Of a DNA stretch of 64,000 nt, positions 1 through 12,400 are shown piece by piece. A program made the translations under genes and the position numbers. Under the pieces are notes generated by a model. The model was not told where the DNA came from, did not search any database, and saw only the letters and a program-made list of their open reading frames with translations. The DNA comes from Halichondria panicea (taxonomy: Eukaryota > Porifera > Demospongiae > Suberitida > Halichondriidae), in contig NC_087392.1 of NCBI RefSeq assembly GCF_963675165.1, positions 1,379,001 through 1,443,000 of the forward strand. Direction: 5' to 3'. Within the stretch, counting starts at the first letter, position 1. Every line of letters starts with the position of its first letter.

Positions 1-3000
1 AGAGTAAGTCATTTGTTATTATTTTCTGGCAGAGTTTTTGCTCAGTCCTAATAGGGCCCCTATTGGCAGTTAAGCTATCATGGTTGAGTGGGCCAGTGTA
101 CACTTGACTATCACAAGTTAGCATAGTAAATAATGACCAAAAAGAGGAAAAACAAAACTCCGTTAATGGCTGAATTAATCCCCATACCACCCACCGCATT
201 AGTCCCAATCCACCCTAGTACCTTCCATACTGTACGTATTAACCCAATTATCAACTCTTTGTTATTGAGTCTAGACCCTTAATGTGTTCCTTCTGGTTGC
301 ATTCCATATACACTGTTACTTACATAGCTCTGCATAATGTCTAGCTCTTCCAGCGTGCTTTAATTTCCCTGGAACATGATAGCTTCCATAAGAAGGATAA
401 AGCCATATGCCTATTAAAACCACAAACATGTTTCCTTTTCTCCTATAATGTGGGTGGACAGGCCCAGACAGCAATCCATTGTGGTCTCTGTTACCGTGGT
501 AATTAATCATTCATGGTCTGTCCGCCCCCTCTAGTACCACACTCTCCTTTTGTGAAATGTGTAAACAACCAACGTTCAAATGTTTGTGGTTTACAGCAGA
601 TGGTTTCCCTCTTTATATAGTTGAGGGTTGAAAGAGTTTGAAATTCAAATGTAAACCACGGATGAGCAACCACAGACTCTAGCCTGTTGATCTTTATCTG
701 TGGGCACGTAGCAACCGTATTACTAGAATGTTTTGCGAGCATCAAACATATGCGCAAAACCTACTAGTAAATACACACGATCCTTGCCAGAACGCAATAG
801 TTAGATCGTAAAGGGTCAAATTTTCTGCTGATTTGGCTCATTCGCAAACGTTTTTCACTCGCAATATATTCTAGTATTACGGACGGTATATGTACGTGGT
901 GCTAGGTATGGTTAGTGCACGTACAATGTACTTAGAGTTTGAACTTGATGAATGGTGTGAATTTGTTTTGGGGAACTTTCGTAACTTTTGGCAGCTGGTC
1001 TCCTCTAACTATTTCGTATAGTCTTCCTGAAATCTGTTAGTTCGGTAGTTCTATGGAATTCGTAGCAATGTCTCCCCATGGAAATTTGATTTGGCATATT
1101 TAGACATTAAAAAATTTTAATCCCTCTAACTATATAAACACGTATGCATACATTATATTAATAGCTATAGTTGCACGTTAACTTGATGTTGTTAATTGTT
1201 GTGTGTCATTTGTTTACTCTCATTGCTTCATCAGCACCTATTGCTTGGCAGCGGCTGTAATTAATTTACTGGATACCGATATGAGTCTCCCTTGCCTACC
1301 TCAGGGAGCCTTGATTGAGAAGCCACTGTTTCTGCTCATACCAAACGATCCTCGATGTAAACATAGTTTAGTTGTTGGCAAATAGTGAAGTAGTTGACCT
1401 CTGCTGACTGTATTAAGCCCTTGTGAAGACGTGATTGTACGGTATTGAATGACAAAATTGAGCACATTATACGTATTATTAGTTTAGCTGACGGACAACA
1501 GTAGCCTTAAAAATAGATTTAAATAAATATCTTTTGTTAAGAAATGTTATGTTTTTTAATTCGCTGTGGTAGCTAGCACACTATTAATAGTGGCTTCTCT
1601 GTTCGTGAAACAAAAATCTATGGAGCCTGGTTACACTTACAAATAGTAGCCATGCATGCTAATACAGGCTATTCAAACTGGACATGCTAGTCCCCCAGTG
1701 CCTTCCTATAATCGATCATAATCACTAATTCCATTAGTTTGCTGCCTTCCTAAAAGGATGACTGCCTGTTTGCCCTAGGCTATACAGCTGCTCAGAGAGG
1801 AAGTGGCTACCCACCTTATGGGATGTGGAGCTGGTTGTTTCCCACTGGGACTGGGGGAGTCAACCGTGTTACCATGGGTGATGTTTGTCTGTTGTGGGGT
1901 CTTTGGTTTATTGCTCTGGTTTCTGGGTGCCCTCAATATTTCCGTTGACCTTACTGCCTATGTAACGATTTGCTTCCTACGATATGTGATCTGTTGTGGC
2001 TTGTCTGCATCATAGACAATTACATTTAGTTATGTCATGTTTGCTTCTATCTGCATGAACCGTTCCTTCTATATAATTGAACGAGCATTCTTGAAATAAT
2101 TATGACCGCTAAAAAACTTTAGATGTTCGTTTTGCATATAATTATTGCACACTAGAGCGTTCTTGAAATATGACCGCTAAGAAAATAATTTAAATGGTCT
2201 CTTCACTAAGTTGGCATATAATAGCCTACCTTTGCAGCACTTGCTTGGGAGGGACTATGGTTACCCTGTGCTGATTATTGCACATTATAATTATTATGCT
2301 ATTATGATACAGACAACGGTGCATTATGCCTCCCCCGTCCTACAAGCTAGGGACTCTCAACAGAGACCTGACAATGCTGGAAGCCCTCAGGGGAAGCTTC
2401 AACAGAGCCCAAGCAAAGCCCGTCTGGCCTGAATTAGTGGGTGCCTAAATGCATGCCTTGCATTGCGAGGGATCTTTTTTGGTACTTCCCTGAGTGTTTC
2501 TGAAGCTCACAACATGGCTGTTAAGCTTGCATCAGCTAGTGTATAGGCATCAGCTAGTATAGGCTCAGTGTATACTTTTCAAGTACTAGCGTACATTAAT
2601 TTGTGATCTTGCTATAATTATATATACTCAATAACGTGTATTCATTGCACGCTAGCACGTAATTGGACTGTGATGCACGTAATTTGTTTCTTAAAAGGTT
2701 GATTTGGCTCGCTGAGCTTGGATTAATGACCTGTACAAATCACACTTGGTATTTTAAATGAGTTGTGCACACGTAACATTAATAACAATTATTTATGAAT
2801 AATATTGTCGTCATGATTCAATCAATTACTTGGCAAGCATTGCAAGTGTGGTGTCTTAATCCAATCAAGTACACTGGTTAAATGGATGGATTATATCGGT
2901 TGCCGTCGGTTACCTTCGCTTCCGTAAGTGATGTCAATCATACGAGTGCACATGTTACGTGTATGTTATAGCTATGTGAACGGAATGAGACGTAATCACC

Positions 3001-6000
3001 TTTCGTCAGCAAGTTGTCACTACTCTAGTCTAAACTTCATAGTTCCCCATTTAACTCACAAGCAATTACTGCAATTTTGCCAATTTTTGGAGCCACTGTA
3101 CTTTACTATCAAGGTGTTGCACTCTAGCAATAGAGATAATGCCCTTTGATGTGTTGGAAACTATTGCTGCAAATTTAATTGCCTGTCTGTTGTGAAATAA
3201 TAATTTTAGCACTAAATGCAAGTGCAAAATATTTGTGTTTTGCACTTTTGTATAGGTCTATTCAGGCTCTATTGTTGGCCTCTGAATAGGCTGGGGTGAT
3301 CATTATCGGATATCAGAACATTCATTTGAATGAGTGAATCTGTTGTTGTGGGATGTAGCTTGAAACCACATGGGTGATTAGGAACATGGACCTTGCACAC
3401 TTGTTAACCAAGACTCATTGAGAGTGCACCTACGTGTACTACAGCCTGCCAATTCTAACCACATGCTCTACACTTTCTGGCAAGCCTTCTTATTGTATGT
3501 ATATATTAGTGGTAGCTAAAGTGTTCCTATTATAATTATCGTTAGTTACCATTTGTTCCCTCATATAAGGAATTGTACTTTAGACCCCCCCCCTTGCATA
3601 GAGTGTATACGAAGTGTTAGCCTCAGGGCAAAACCCCAAATATTGAAAGATAAATTTTTACTGCCGGAACTAAGAGCATGTGCTTTGTAAATGTCCTGAA
3701 GTGTTTATATCTAAAATAAACAATTCTCAGGCATCTTATAATCATGCATGCACCTTCAATAAAGAGAAGATTAGTCTCCTTGCCTTGTAGAGGTTAGTCT
3801 GGTCAGTGCTCAAATATAAGATGGCTAGCTGCCAAACGTGCATTAGCTACGAGTGGAGTTTGTACAGATTCACTGACCCGTGTCAGGAATCGCTAGTTTG
3901 CTAACACAGTGGTATTGTGTTGCTATTATTTTCCATATGTCAGGTTTCTTGTTCTGCTATGTGCATGTTCATGATTGACGTATGCTTTGAAGTAAATTCA
4001 ATTTGTTACCTATAGAGTTAAGGAAGTGCACTCTTAGTAAGACACTGTTTAAATATTAAATCTGCATTCACTTATGTGTTGCTCTTTGCTCTATTCAATC
4101 GTTTGGTGTATGTGCTCCACTGATTTTTTGTGTATTCTTTTGGCCTATACGACATTTAGTCTAAAGATACTCTTCATTTTGTATCGTTATTCCAACTTTA
4201 AACTTAGCGCCATGGTGATCAAATACTGCATGAGCACCTCTGTACCTCACATGTATCTATAGGCACACTCAATTGGTTACAGCTGCTGAATATGACCTGA
4301 GGCAGTGTCCTCTGTTGGCTGCCCACTGGTAGTGGCAGTGTGTGATCAGTCACTGGGCTGGCCTTTGCTCTGCCCTGGGAAGTTAGAGCTTGTGAGGTAG
4401 CTAGTGTGGAAGTGTGGCAATGGGTGGCCCACAAAATGGAGATTAGTATCTTCACATCTCATTTCGCTAAAAGGTGTTCCACTGAAGTGGTAGGAACAGT
4501 TGCATCGTAGCTGCATGGCTTGTTAGTGAGTGCACATGTATTAATTAACCTCCTCCCCCCAACGCACACACCATGCTAACACACAGTCAGTCTACATGTA
4601 CAACGACTGCAAGAACACGTAGTGGAGAGCTTATCATCACAAAACAGTACGTATAAATTATATAACTGGTTTTTAGGTGTGCCAATTATTGACTTTTTAT
4701 GGGCAATAATGTAGTCCCCTCAATCACGTCCGGTTATGATCATTGTTTGTGTTTATATTCCATACTGAATGTATAGTGAGCTGTACGTCCTACGTAGTTG
4801 ATTTACGTGTAACTGTTGAAAAGCTAAATTGCTAGGGAAAGTTTAGTTCTGGGACTGTTTACCTTGCTTCTATAAGGTTTCTTGAATTCTTGGCAGCCAG
4901 TAATGACATTAGTGGGTTTGCAGGTACTTTCAGCACAGTGCCATTTTGTCTACACTCCTTTGTCTTCTCCCTTACATGGCGAAGGGGATACACACACAGT
5001 CTTGCAAACTGTAGCTTTGTGGTATAGTTCTGTAATTACCCTGTGTCGTCTTTGTTAGTATACACTTTGAATTTAGTTCGTTTACGTTGGGTCCTCTAAT
5101 CTAATCCTAGCGCAAGTGTTTCCCAATGTTTGATTCCACACATTAGCTTCTTGTTGTCGTCCCGCGTTACACCAGTCCAGTCTGTCTCACCACTAGACAC
5201 TACTTGTGACCACAAACCTACTAACTAACTATGGTCTATTGTGCACTGTGGGAATACACTGGATGTCTTATTGCACACTCCAGATAATTTTTAGCATCAT
5301 TTCTGCCAAATTCCCCTCTAGACTAAATCCGCTCACATGTGCTGAATAGGCTTGAGGTGTTTGTTTATGTACCTGTGTGTGGTTTATTATGAAGATATTT
5401 CATGCCTATTAAATCCCATATGTTAAATTCCTTGGAGAAACTGATCCAAATTCTTAGTCTGGACCGCAAGTATTTTACAGTATTGAATTTATATGTGATT
5501 AAGTTGCCATGCTCAATTTATCGTGTGCATTACACGCATTCTGTGGTGAGTGGAATATACACCAGACAAAAGACAAAAGTGACGCAAAATGATATTGTTC
5601 CCATGTACATCTGTTCCGTTGGGTTCCCCTAATGAAGTGGTAGTTCCATTACTCTGGCAACCAGACCCTCTTTGGTTTGGCAAAGACTTGTTCTCAAACA
5701 AAATTCAATTTCTTCCGCTACATTCTCAAGCTTAGTGGTTCTGTCTCAAGTGACTACATGTACATGACCTCTTTTCAAGCCCCAATTATGCAGTACATTG
5801 CGTGGCTATTGTCACCTTATACACACAACTACCATGTTTAGTGCTGGCCAGGTATTGCCTATGTTTAGCTGCCAACCAGACCTGTGGTGTCTTTGTGTGC
5901 CTACTTGCTCAAGTTCTATTGAAAGCTAGTGTGTAATTGCACAATGATAAGACAATATGTACAGTGAACTTTGTCAACCTTTATGTAGCCATTCATTCCA

Positions 6001-6048
6001 TCCGGTGTATCTAAAAGCCACCTACTTAGTACTTGTTATGGTCACATG
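1..6048. other. long non-coding stretch upstream of KLF-like exon
   Basis: I see no convincing coding exon on either strand here. Open frames are short, have no recognisable similarity and are AT-rich. The stretch may be the 5' region and a long first intron of the KLF-like gene whose zinc-finger exon starts at 6225, but no upstream exon could be placed. An imperfect duplication of about 40 bp lies near 2085-2125 and 2155-2195. A short frame at 2326-2448 is preceded by an acceptor-like CAG but has no other support. Confidence 0.5.
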
Positions 6049-6057
6049 AATGTAAGC

Positions 6058-6170
6058 CAGAGGAAGTACGACACGAGTACCTCGATTAAGGCAAAATTCA
6101 ACGTTAAAGTCATTGCATGTAATTAACTCAATTTTAGCCTGATCGAGGTACTCGTGTCGGACCTCCTCTG
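6058..6170. mobile_element. fold-back MITE, family 1, copy 1 (113 bp)
   Basis: The element has long terminal inverted repeats starting CAGAGGA and ending CCTCCTCTG, about 34 bp each with a few mismatches. It is flanked by a 9-bp direct repeat with one mismatch, AATGTAAGC at 6049-6057 and AATGTAATC at 6171-6179. There is no coding capacity. It ends 54 bp before the zinc-finger exon at 6225. The 9-bp target duplication suggests mobilisation by a Mutator-like transposase, or possibly Merlin (8-9 bp). That assignment is inference. Confidence 0.85.
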
Positions 6171-6224
6171 AATGTAATCTACCCATCTGCAACCTATCTC
6201 ATGCAACTGTTCTCTCCCATGTAG

Positions 6225-6645
6225 AGTGCAGACTGAGAGCAGGAGTGGAGAGAAAGTCACAAAGCGAATGTATTGTTGTAATCACACTGGCTGTATGAAG
6301 ATGTACACCAAGAGTTCTCACCTCAAGGCCCACAAGAGGATTCACACTGGCGAGAAACCATTCAACTGCCCATGGGAGGACTGTGATTGGGCGTTTAGAC
6401 GATCGGACGAGCTGACTCGGCACTATCGCAGGCACACTGGAGAGAGGCCGTTCCAGTGTCGAGACTGCAGTAGAGCATTCTCACGCTCTGACCACCTGGG
6501 CCTGCACATTCTCAAGCACCAGGCTGGAGAGAGTTTTCCCAAAGGCACACTCAGCATTGCCTCAGGGGCAGTGCCCGTTGATGATATACAGCCGTGTCAT
6601 GTTGCCGATATGGAGAACAATGTATCACTAAACAAGGACGCTTGA
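6225..6645 (+). CDS. KLF-like zinc-finger factor, last exon only (partial)
   Basis: This is the terminal exon of a Kruppel-like factor, a nuclear sequence-specific transcription factor binding GC/CACCC boxes. It encodes three consecutive C2H2 fingers separated by TGEKP/TGERP linkers. The contacts typical of KLF/SP factors are present: KSSHLKAH in finger 1, RSDELTRH in finger 2 and RSDHLGLH in finger 3. Unlike most KLFs, about 45 residues follow the last finger before the TGA. The exon begins at an acceptor ending GTAG at 6224. No in-frame ATG precedes the fingers, so the N-terminus must come from an upstream exon that I could not locate. The gene is convergent with a second, complete KLF gene at 7594-8948. 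The subfamily cannot be assigned from the fingers alone. Confidence 0.88.
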
Positions 6646-7593
6646 TGAATCTAGTTTTGTATTTTCATATTGGATGTCAATGTCGTCTATTTCTAGATTT
6701 CTTTGTACCTTTTTTTTGTATACATATATAATATGTATGCTCTTCTCGTATACAAATTTTCAATGTATCCTGTTCAAAATATCATTCTTACTAACCCTGC
6801 AAACTCTGTCTACTGGTATAGTTACTAGAGACCGTGCAGGCAAGGGAAGCCATGATTCCTGGTTGCGTTCTGTGAGATTCATTGCAAACTCCCCCACTTG
6901 TAACTCATCTGAAACACTAACCACCAACAATAGGGTATAGAATAATGTTTTGGGGATAACATCACTATATAGATATTAATCTCTCATCTGCTCAATAGAG
7001 AGCTACACAATGCCAGTTCCTATTCCCTATTATGACTAGCATGTTGCCTTGACCACAGATTGTTGTGAATGGATTATCAGAGTTACAATAGTTGTTGTTT
7101 GGCTTAGAATGGAGGCCATGGTTAAGAGATGAGCCAACTTTCTATTCAAGCTTGCCCAACAAAGTAATACTAGAGGCTTTAATTAATTATTACAACTGCA
7201 TATAGATCTAATCAGATGGTATTTTGTTTTAATAGTTTGTGTATATGTACTGCGAGTGCATGCATGTTCTCAAAATAATTATTCTCATTTCGCAAATTAA
7301 TTGTTGAACACATTGTCAGTTGAATAGAGTAGAAGGGTGAACAGTCTGGTCTATTCGGATAAGGCCAAAAGAAAGTTACACATGAATCAAAGTGTACATC
7401 AAGGAAAAATTTGGTTATAACTAAAAGGTAAGCAGAGACAAAAACAACAACAATAAAGTGAAAGGTGGCATCTTAGCCCTTGCTGCAGTAAGTGACATGG
7501 GTGACCTACAACAAGCACACAGAGCTATACAATGTCTGTTCAGATTTGATGTAAGCAATCGATGGCTGCAGGAGATGGAATATTACACACAGT
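6646..7593. other. convergent intergenic region between two KLF genes
   Basis: This stretch holds the 3' untranslated sequence of both convergent KLF genes. It is AT-rich and I see no further coding exon or RNA gene. Confidence 0.6.
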
Positions 7594-8948
7594 TCATTGA
7601 TGTCTTTTCAGGTGGAGAGCAAGATGGTCGGATCTTGAGAAAGCTCGCTCACAATGGGGGCACTTGAATGGTTTGACTCCAGTGTGCTTTCGCATGTGTC
7701 TTGTGAGCTCATCAGAGCGTGCAAATTTCCATGTGCAGCCTTCCCACGTGCACTTGTACGGTTTTTCTCCAGTATGGGTCCTCTGGTGGGCCTTGAGGTG
7801 AGAGCTCTTGGTGTAGACCTTGTTGCAGCCAGGATAGCTGCAACGGTGGACTCGCTTGTTCCTCTGTGGCTTGGCATAGTAATAGACAGCGTTTACAAGA
7901 TCATAGGGGTTGTAGGGGGCCATTCCAGGTGCCATAAGGTGAGGGAAACCCAAGTGCTCCTTCATAGGCGAAGAGGGGTTGGAGTTCACGCCGGAGTAAT
8001 GATACAGGGGAACGGAGGGAGGGTACACTTGTCCAGCATTGGGTGCCTGGGTGTATACTTGAGTGTTGACGTTGATGTTCATCTGAGAGTATGAAGGAGA
8101 CGAGATGCCAGCAAAATCAGGCAGCTGAGACCTCACCAAGGCCTTGGAGTCAGCAGGTGGTGGAGAAGCTTGGTTACCAAATGACTGAAAGGGGTAGTGG
8201 CTGAGAGGGTGGCTGCTTTTGATGCCAGAAGGGCTTGCGATCCCACAAGAAGAGGTAAGCTCAGTCTTGACTTCGATTGGGAACTCCTCTGAAGCCATTG
8301 GTGGACTGGGGCAATACTCAGACTTGACAGAAGGACTGAGGGCAGGGTTGCTGATCTCATCAGAAAGCTCGAAATCGCGAAAAAATTCGTCTAAATCGGA
8401 AGCATTTGAAGAATTATCGTCGCTCTGACTGCCAAGGTATTTGGTCATTTCGTATCGAGCCTGCGAGTGAAGAGAGGGAATCATTAAAATACAGTTGAAA
8501 ATAAACATCAATAGAAGGCTAAAAAGGTCCAGTGTGGAAGGTTATTACTGGCTATGTGGGTGGATATTCCTAAGAGACATAAAGCAACCGTCGTTGGTGT
8601 GGGCAAATTAGACAATAGCCTGGCAACTGAGGAAATTCAATTACTCTAGTTGATACAAGAACATGAATCTTGTCACCAGACTGCATGCATTAAGGCTGCA
8701 TGCAGTTCAATGAATAACCACACGTTTCACTAGTAAACAACTACAAGAGGATAATGCTAAATCACCTTCTGAATTTCTTCGTCAGAGTGGAAGCCGCTGT
8801 CCTCTAGTTCAGAGGAGTAGCTGTACTCGGATGGGGAAGCTACACTCGGAGGGCTAGGGGTCCCAAAGGTGTAGAATCGTTCGTTGGCAGAATAGGTTGA
8901 CGGATTTTGTTGGGAAACAGGCAGGCAACTGAGAACTGCAGCAGACAT
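7594..8948 (-). CDS. Kruppel-like factor, complete, two exons, 349 aa
   Basis: Coding exons are 8766-8948 and 7594-8460 on the minus strand, joined in phase 0 with a 305-bp intron. The product is a nuclear transcription factor of the KLF family. Three canonical C2H2 fingers lie at the extreme C-terminus, with [16 protein letters not shown] and RSDHLALH recognition helices and TGEKP/TGVKP linkers. The protein ends HLKRHQ directly after finger 3, as in KLF1/2/4/5-type proteins. The N-terminal 260 residues are Ser/Pro/Tyr-rich with an acidic stretch ([11 protein letters not shown]) that could act in transactivation (inference). The start is the first ATG of an exon preceded by an in-frame stop-containing 5' region. 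It lies head-to-head with the gene starting at 9448. Confidence 0.94.
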
Positions 8949-9447
8949 CGCACTTTATTAATATAGAAGAAAGAAAATGAATTTAGTGAGAGGTCCTGTG
9001 ATTTCGTGTGTAGGTAGATGAGGCTTGTGATTATTGACTGCTAGAGTCTTTTAGATCGGAGATCTCGGCTTGAGGTTTTGTCCTGTGTAGGTATAAATTA
9101 TGATCCAGTTGATCCAGTTGATTCTCTTCGTTGCACTGCAACAGAATACTTGGAAATAAAACTTGATTGGCCGCACAGCGGAGGGTTGGAGCACTGCTCA
9201 CAGAGTTAGTGAAAAATGTCGGATAGTAAGACTATGTGACGAGTTCCAGCTCGTGAGACAAGGACCAGCCTGTCTGCTATAGAGCCAGCTATAGCTGTGA
9301 GGTAAACAATCGAGGACCTTCAGGTAAGCCTGAGCAAATTTCTGACTTCGGAATCTGGACAACAGTGCCAATTTTTAATGGCTTTATACAAACACAGACA
9401 GGAAATACATTGACTTCCTGTACCAAACTAAAACGTGTCTGGAGAAA
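8949..9447. promoter_or_regulatory. shared upstream region of two divergent genes
   Basis: About 500 bp separate the start codons of the KLF gene (minus) and the HMG-like gene (plus). The stretch should contain both 5' UTRs and core promoters. I see no coding exon and no motif I would name with confidence. Confidence 0.4.
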
Positions 9448-12400
9448 ATGGCCACCAGCAGCAAGGAGTTCATCAAGCAAAGGAGACGTGCGTATGCTGC
9501 AAAGTTTCCCTTCCTCACAGACAGTCAGATCACTGCAAAGTTGAAGAGGATATGGATTGCATCTCAAGGTATTACTGGTACCAAGTATTGCAATATACTG
9601 TAATGCACTGCTAAGCTCCTCGGTGGTTGGACCGTCAGTTTAGTACTATCTATAGTAGAGGCCTTTAATCTTTCCCAATAAGTCCTGGCGAAAATCTATA
9701 ATTTTTTTAGCTATTGTTGATTGCATTCATGCACTCCTGTCGATTGTTATGTAATTGTTTTAATGATCTTGTATTCCTGAAATGTTATTGCGTACTTGAT
9801 AAATTTGTGATTGTTTTAACGGTTCCACTCCCCAGGCTTACTTACAGTATTTGCATTGTCACTGTCATTAATTAATTATCCGGTACAACAATGATTAATT
9901 AAGCAATAAACGAGGTGTACATAAATCACAGTACAAGGTACAGTCTGTGTGCGTTAGTGCGGGTATATCTTTTAGCATCTCCCCTGCCAGTTAGTATTAA
10001 GTTTCAGTAATTGAATACAACTTGTGGGGTGGGTTTCTCTGTTTACATTGCTCAAATTAGTAATACATCTGTGTGCGCTACTATACTGGCATATAATATG
10101 CATCAGTGCCTAACTTGCTGACGACGTACGTGTATAGATGGTCGGAGTGTCGAGGAGCCTCTTCATGGCTCGTTGTCTCTCATAACAACTCAACTCTGTT
10201 TGCAATTCACTCCCTCTTGTATCAAAGAATATCACTGATTAATGTTGCGTAATTTCTCATAGAATAAGATGCATCTTCTGTAGTAACGTAGCAATGTAGA
10301 CCACAGCACTTGCTATCTCTGTATAATTATCACATGCATTCTCTACACTAGCCAGCACCAGAGGAGGTCTGCCACGAGTGCCTCGATTAGGCTAAAATTG
10401 AGTTAATTAGTCACATTCAACAATGACTTTACTGTTGAATTTTGCACGTTACCAAGCCTAAGCAAGCCTAATCGAGGTACTCATGTCCTACCTCCTCTGA
10501 GCCAGCACTTAGTGACCAAATGCAGCAAGTTACGCATATTGCTAGCACACACTTATATGCATCTTCATGTCCACTAAGTGGTCCACACAGGTCAGTATCC
10601 AAGTGGGAATTGGCTACTCTACTTATCTGACATTAATTTAGCTGCATCTTGCCCACTCACCAATGCTTTAACTCCAACCTGAGTCAGTCACATGAGACTG
10701 TTTAAATTTACCCTTTGATATTTGAGCTGCCTTGTTTGCAGTATTTCTTTCTATCTGCTGTGGGATAGAGTTGAATGGCTTGATCACACTTGTAAGAGAG
10801 AGCGTTCCGTTTTTGGATAACACTTTTATTGTCTTACTGATACATGTTTACCAACAAGAAGGTATCAGCACATTACTCGGCCCACTCAAAGCAAAGCTTA
10901 TTTTACACAACTGGCCTTTCATTGTAGCTTATAATAGTTAATACAATGAGACTACCAGGCAACCCGCAGGTCAGGTCGCGTTCCATTGAGCTGTTGCTAG
11001 GCTTCCTTATTTGTTGACAGCATTGCTAAGTATTCAAGAGACAGTCCGACTGCGTTCTAACCACAGGAATCAATAGACTCTGTCACAGTGTCCTCTATTG
11101 CATGGTCATTTTAATTTCCTTTTTTACTGGACGCATTCAGTTAATGCAACAACGGTCACAGTTAATTTAATTAATGTACATCCTTTTTAAAATGACATAA
11201 CCATTTGTAGTTGTTATGTCCCAATTCTAGTTACGAACATGTAAAAAATGCATGAGTTCCCATGGTATCTGTATTTAGACTCTGGTGACCTCAACAGGTG
11301 TTGGTGTTTATGCTCACTCTCACATAACACTCTCCTGCTTTGTCTCGGGGAGACCTCTTACGAGTAATTGACCACTCTTCTCCTTTGGTCTACTCGTGGT
11401 GTCTAGCCCTGTGTGCACATTGTGGTGAGCCTGTTGTGTGATTGGTCGGCTGAGGAATGTTCTCCACAGCGCACACACTTGGGGACATATGGACGTACCT
11501 AGCTGAAATTGAATTAAAGACCTCTTGAATTTGTCAATGGTAGAAGTCTGAGTAAGTAGCTCTATTGTATAATAGTTTAGTGTTTTAATTGTGTCTTTGT
11601 TCGCTGGCACCGTTCAACAAATTGTTTGTATTATAAACAAAATTATTACATTTTCAATTCAGCCAAATGTTTCCTCGGTGTAATCGTGGGCGTGTGTACA
11701 TGTATGGCTGTGTTGTATATTCCCCATTATACCGCTATATGACCTTACACTTCGCAGCGTACCCTTGTGTCAAATATGGGTGCTCGATAATTATATTTGC
11801 ATTCACTGGAAGCCGTATCTTTGGCTACCGATTGTTAAAATGCGTTATAGTATAATTTGAGTTAATTTTGTGTTGTGGGTCTCATTTCAGACCTATGTGG
11901 TTAAACGGTTTCTATAGTACTGTATATTGTGTCCTCGGAATGCCAGTACGTGATTCACGCTAGCTTCGGCAGTTGAATTGAATCCTGAAAGTTTAGTTCT
12001 TTGTCAACTGAAAGTATGCATTCTAATTGTTTTTGACATTACAAAGTAGGAAGGTATTACACAGTAATATATATTTTTAATGGCCCTGAAAATGAGTTGG
12101 TGAATTTGAAATCTTAGAGTGCCTCTAACTCACTTACGAGCATTCTTGCTGCCTAGCTACCTCTGCACTGACTAGGATTCATAAGTTTTGAGCCACTTTG
12201 AAAGCAAGCAAGCTATATAAGTGTAAAATGTTTTTTAGTTGCCAATTACGAAACTTGACCATTTGTGTCTCTCTCCTCTCCCACTTACCTTACTGGCATT
12301 AGGTTTCATTTACCCACTTTTAATTTGTTTCCATATTTACTCACTTTGGCTCTCTATGTATGGCCCACCCTCCCTCCTACGGGCAGCCTTCTGATTGGCT

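Noticed and set aside
1203-1385. 60-residue frame and other small frames in the first 6 kb
   Set aside because: Length and composition are as expected by chance in AT-rich DNA, with no splice context or similarity.
2326-2448. Short 40-codon frame with Pro-rich start as a KLF first exon
   Set aside because: It ends in its own stop codon, has no donor in phase with the zinc-finger exon and no similarity.
7654-8428. Plus-strand open frames opposite the KLF gene
   Set aside because: They are antisense shadows of the KLF coding exon, whose zinc fingers are unmistakable on the minus strand.
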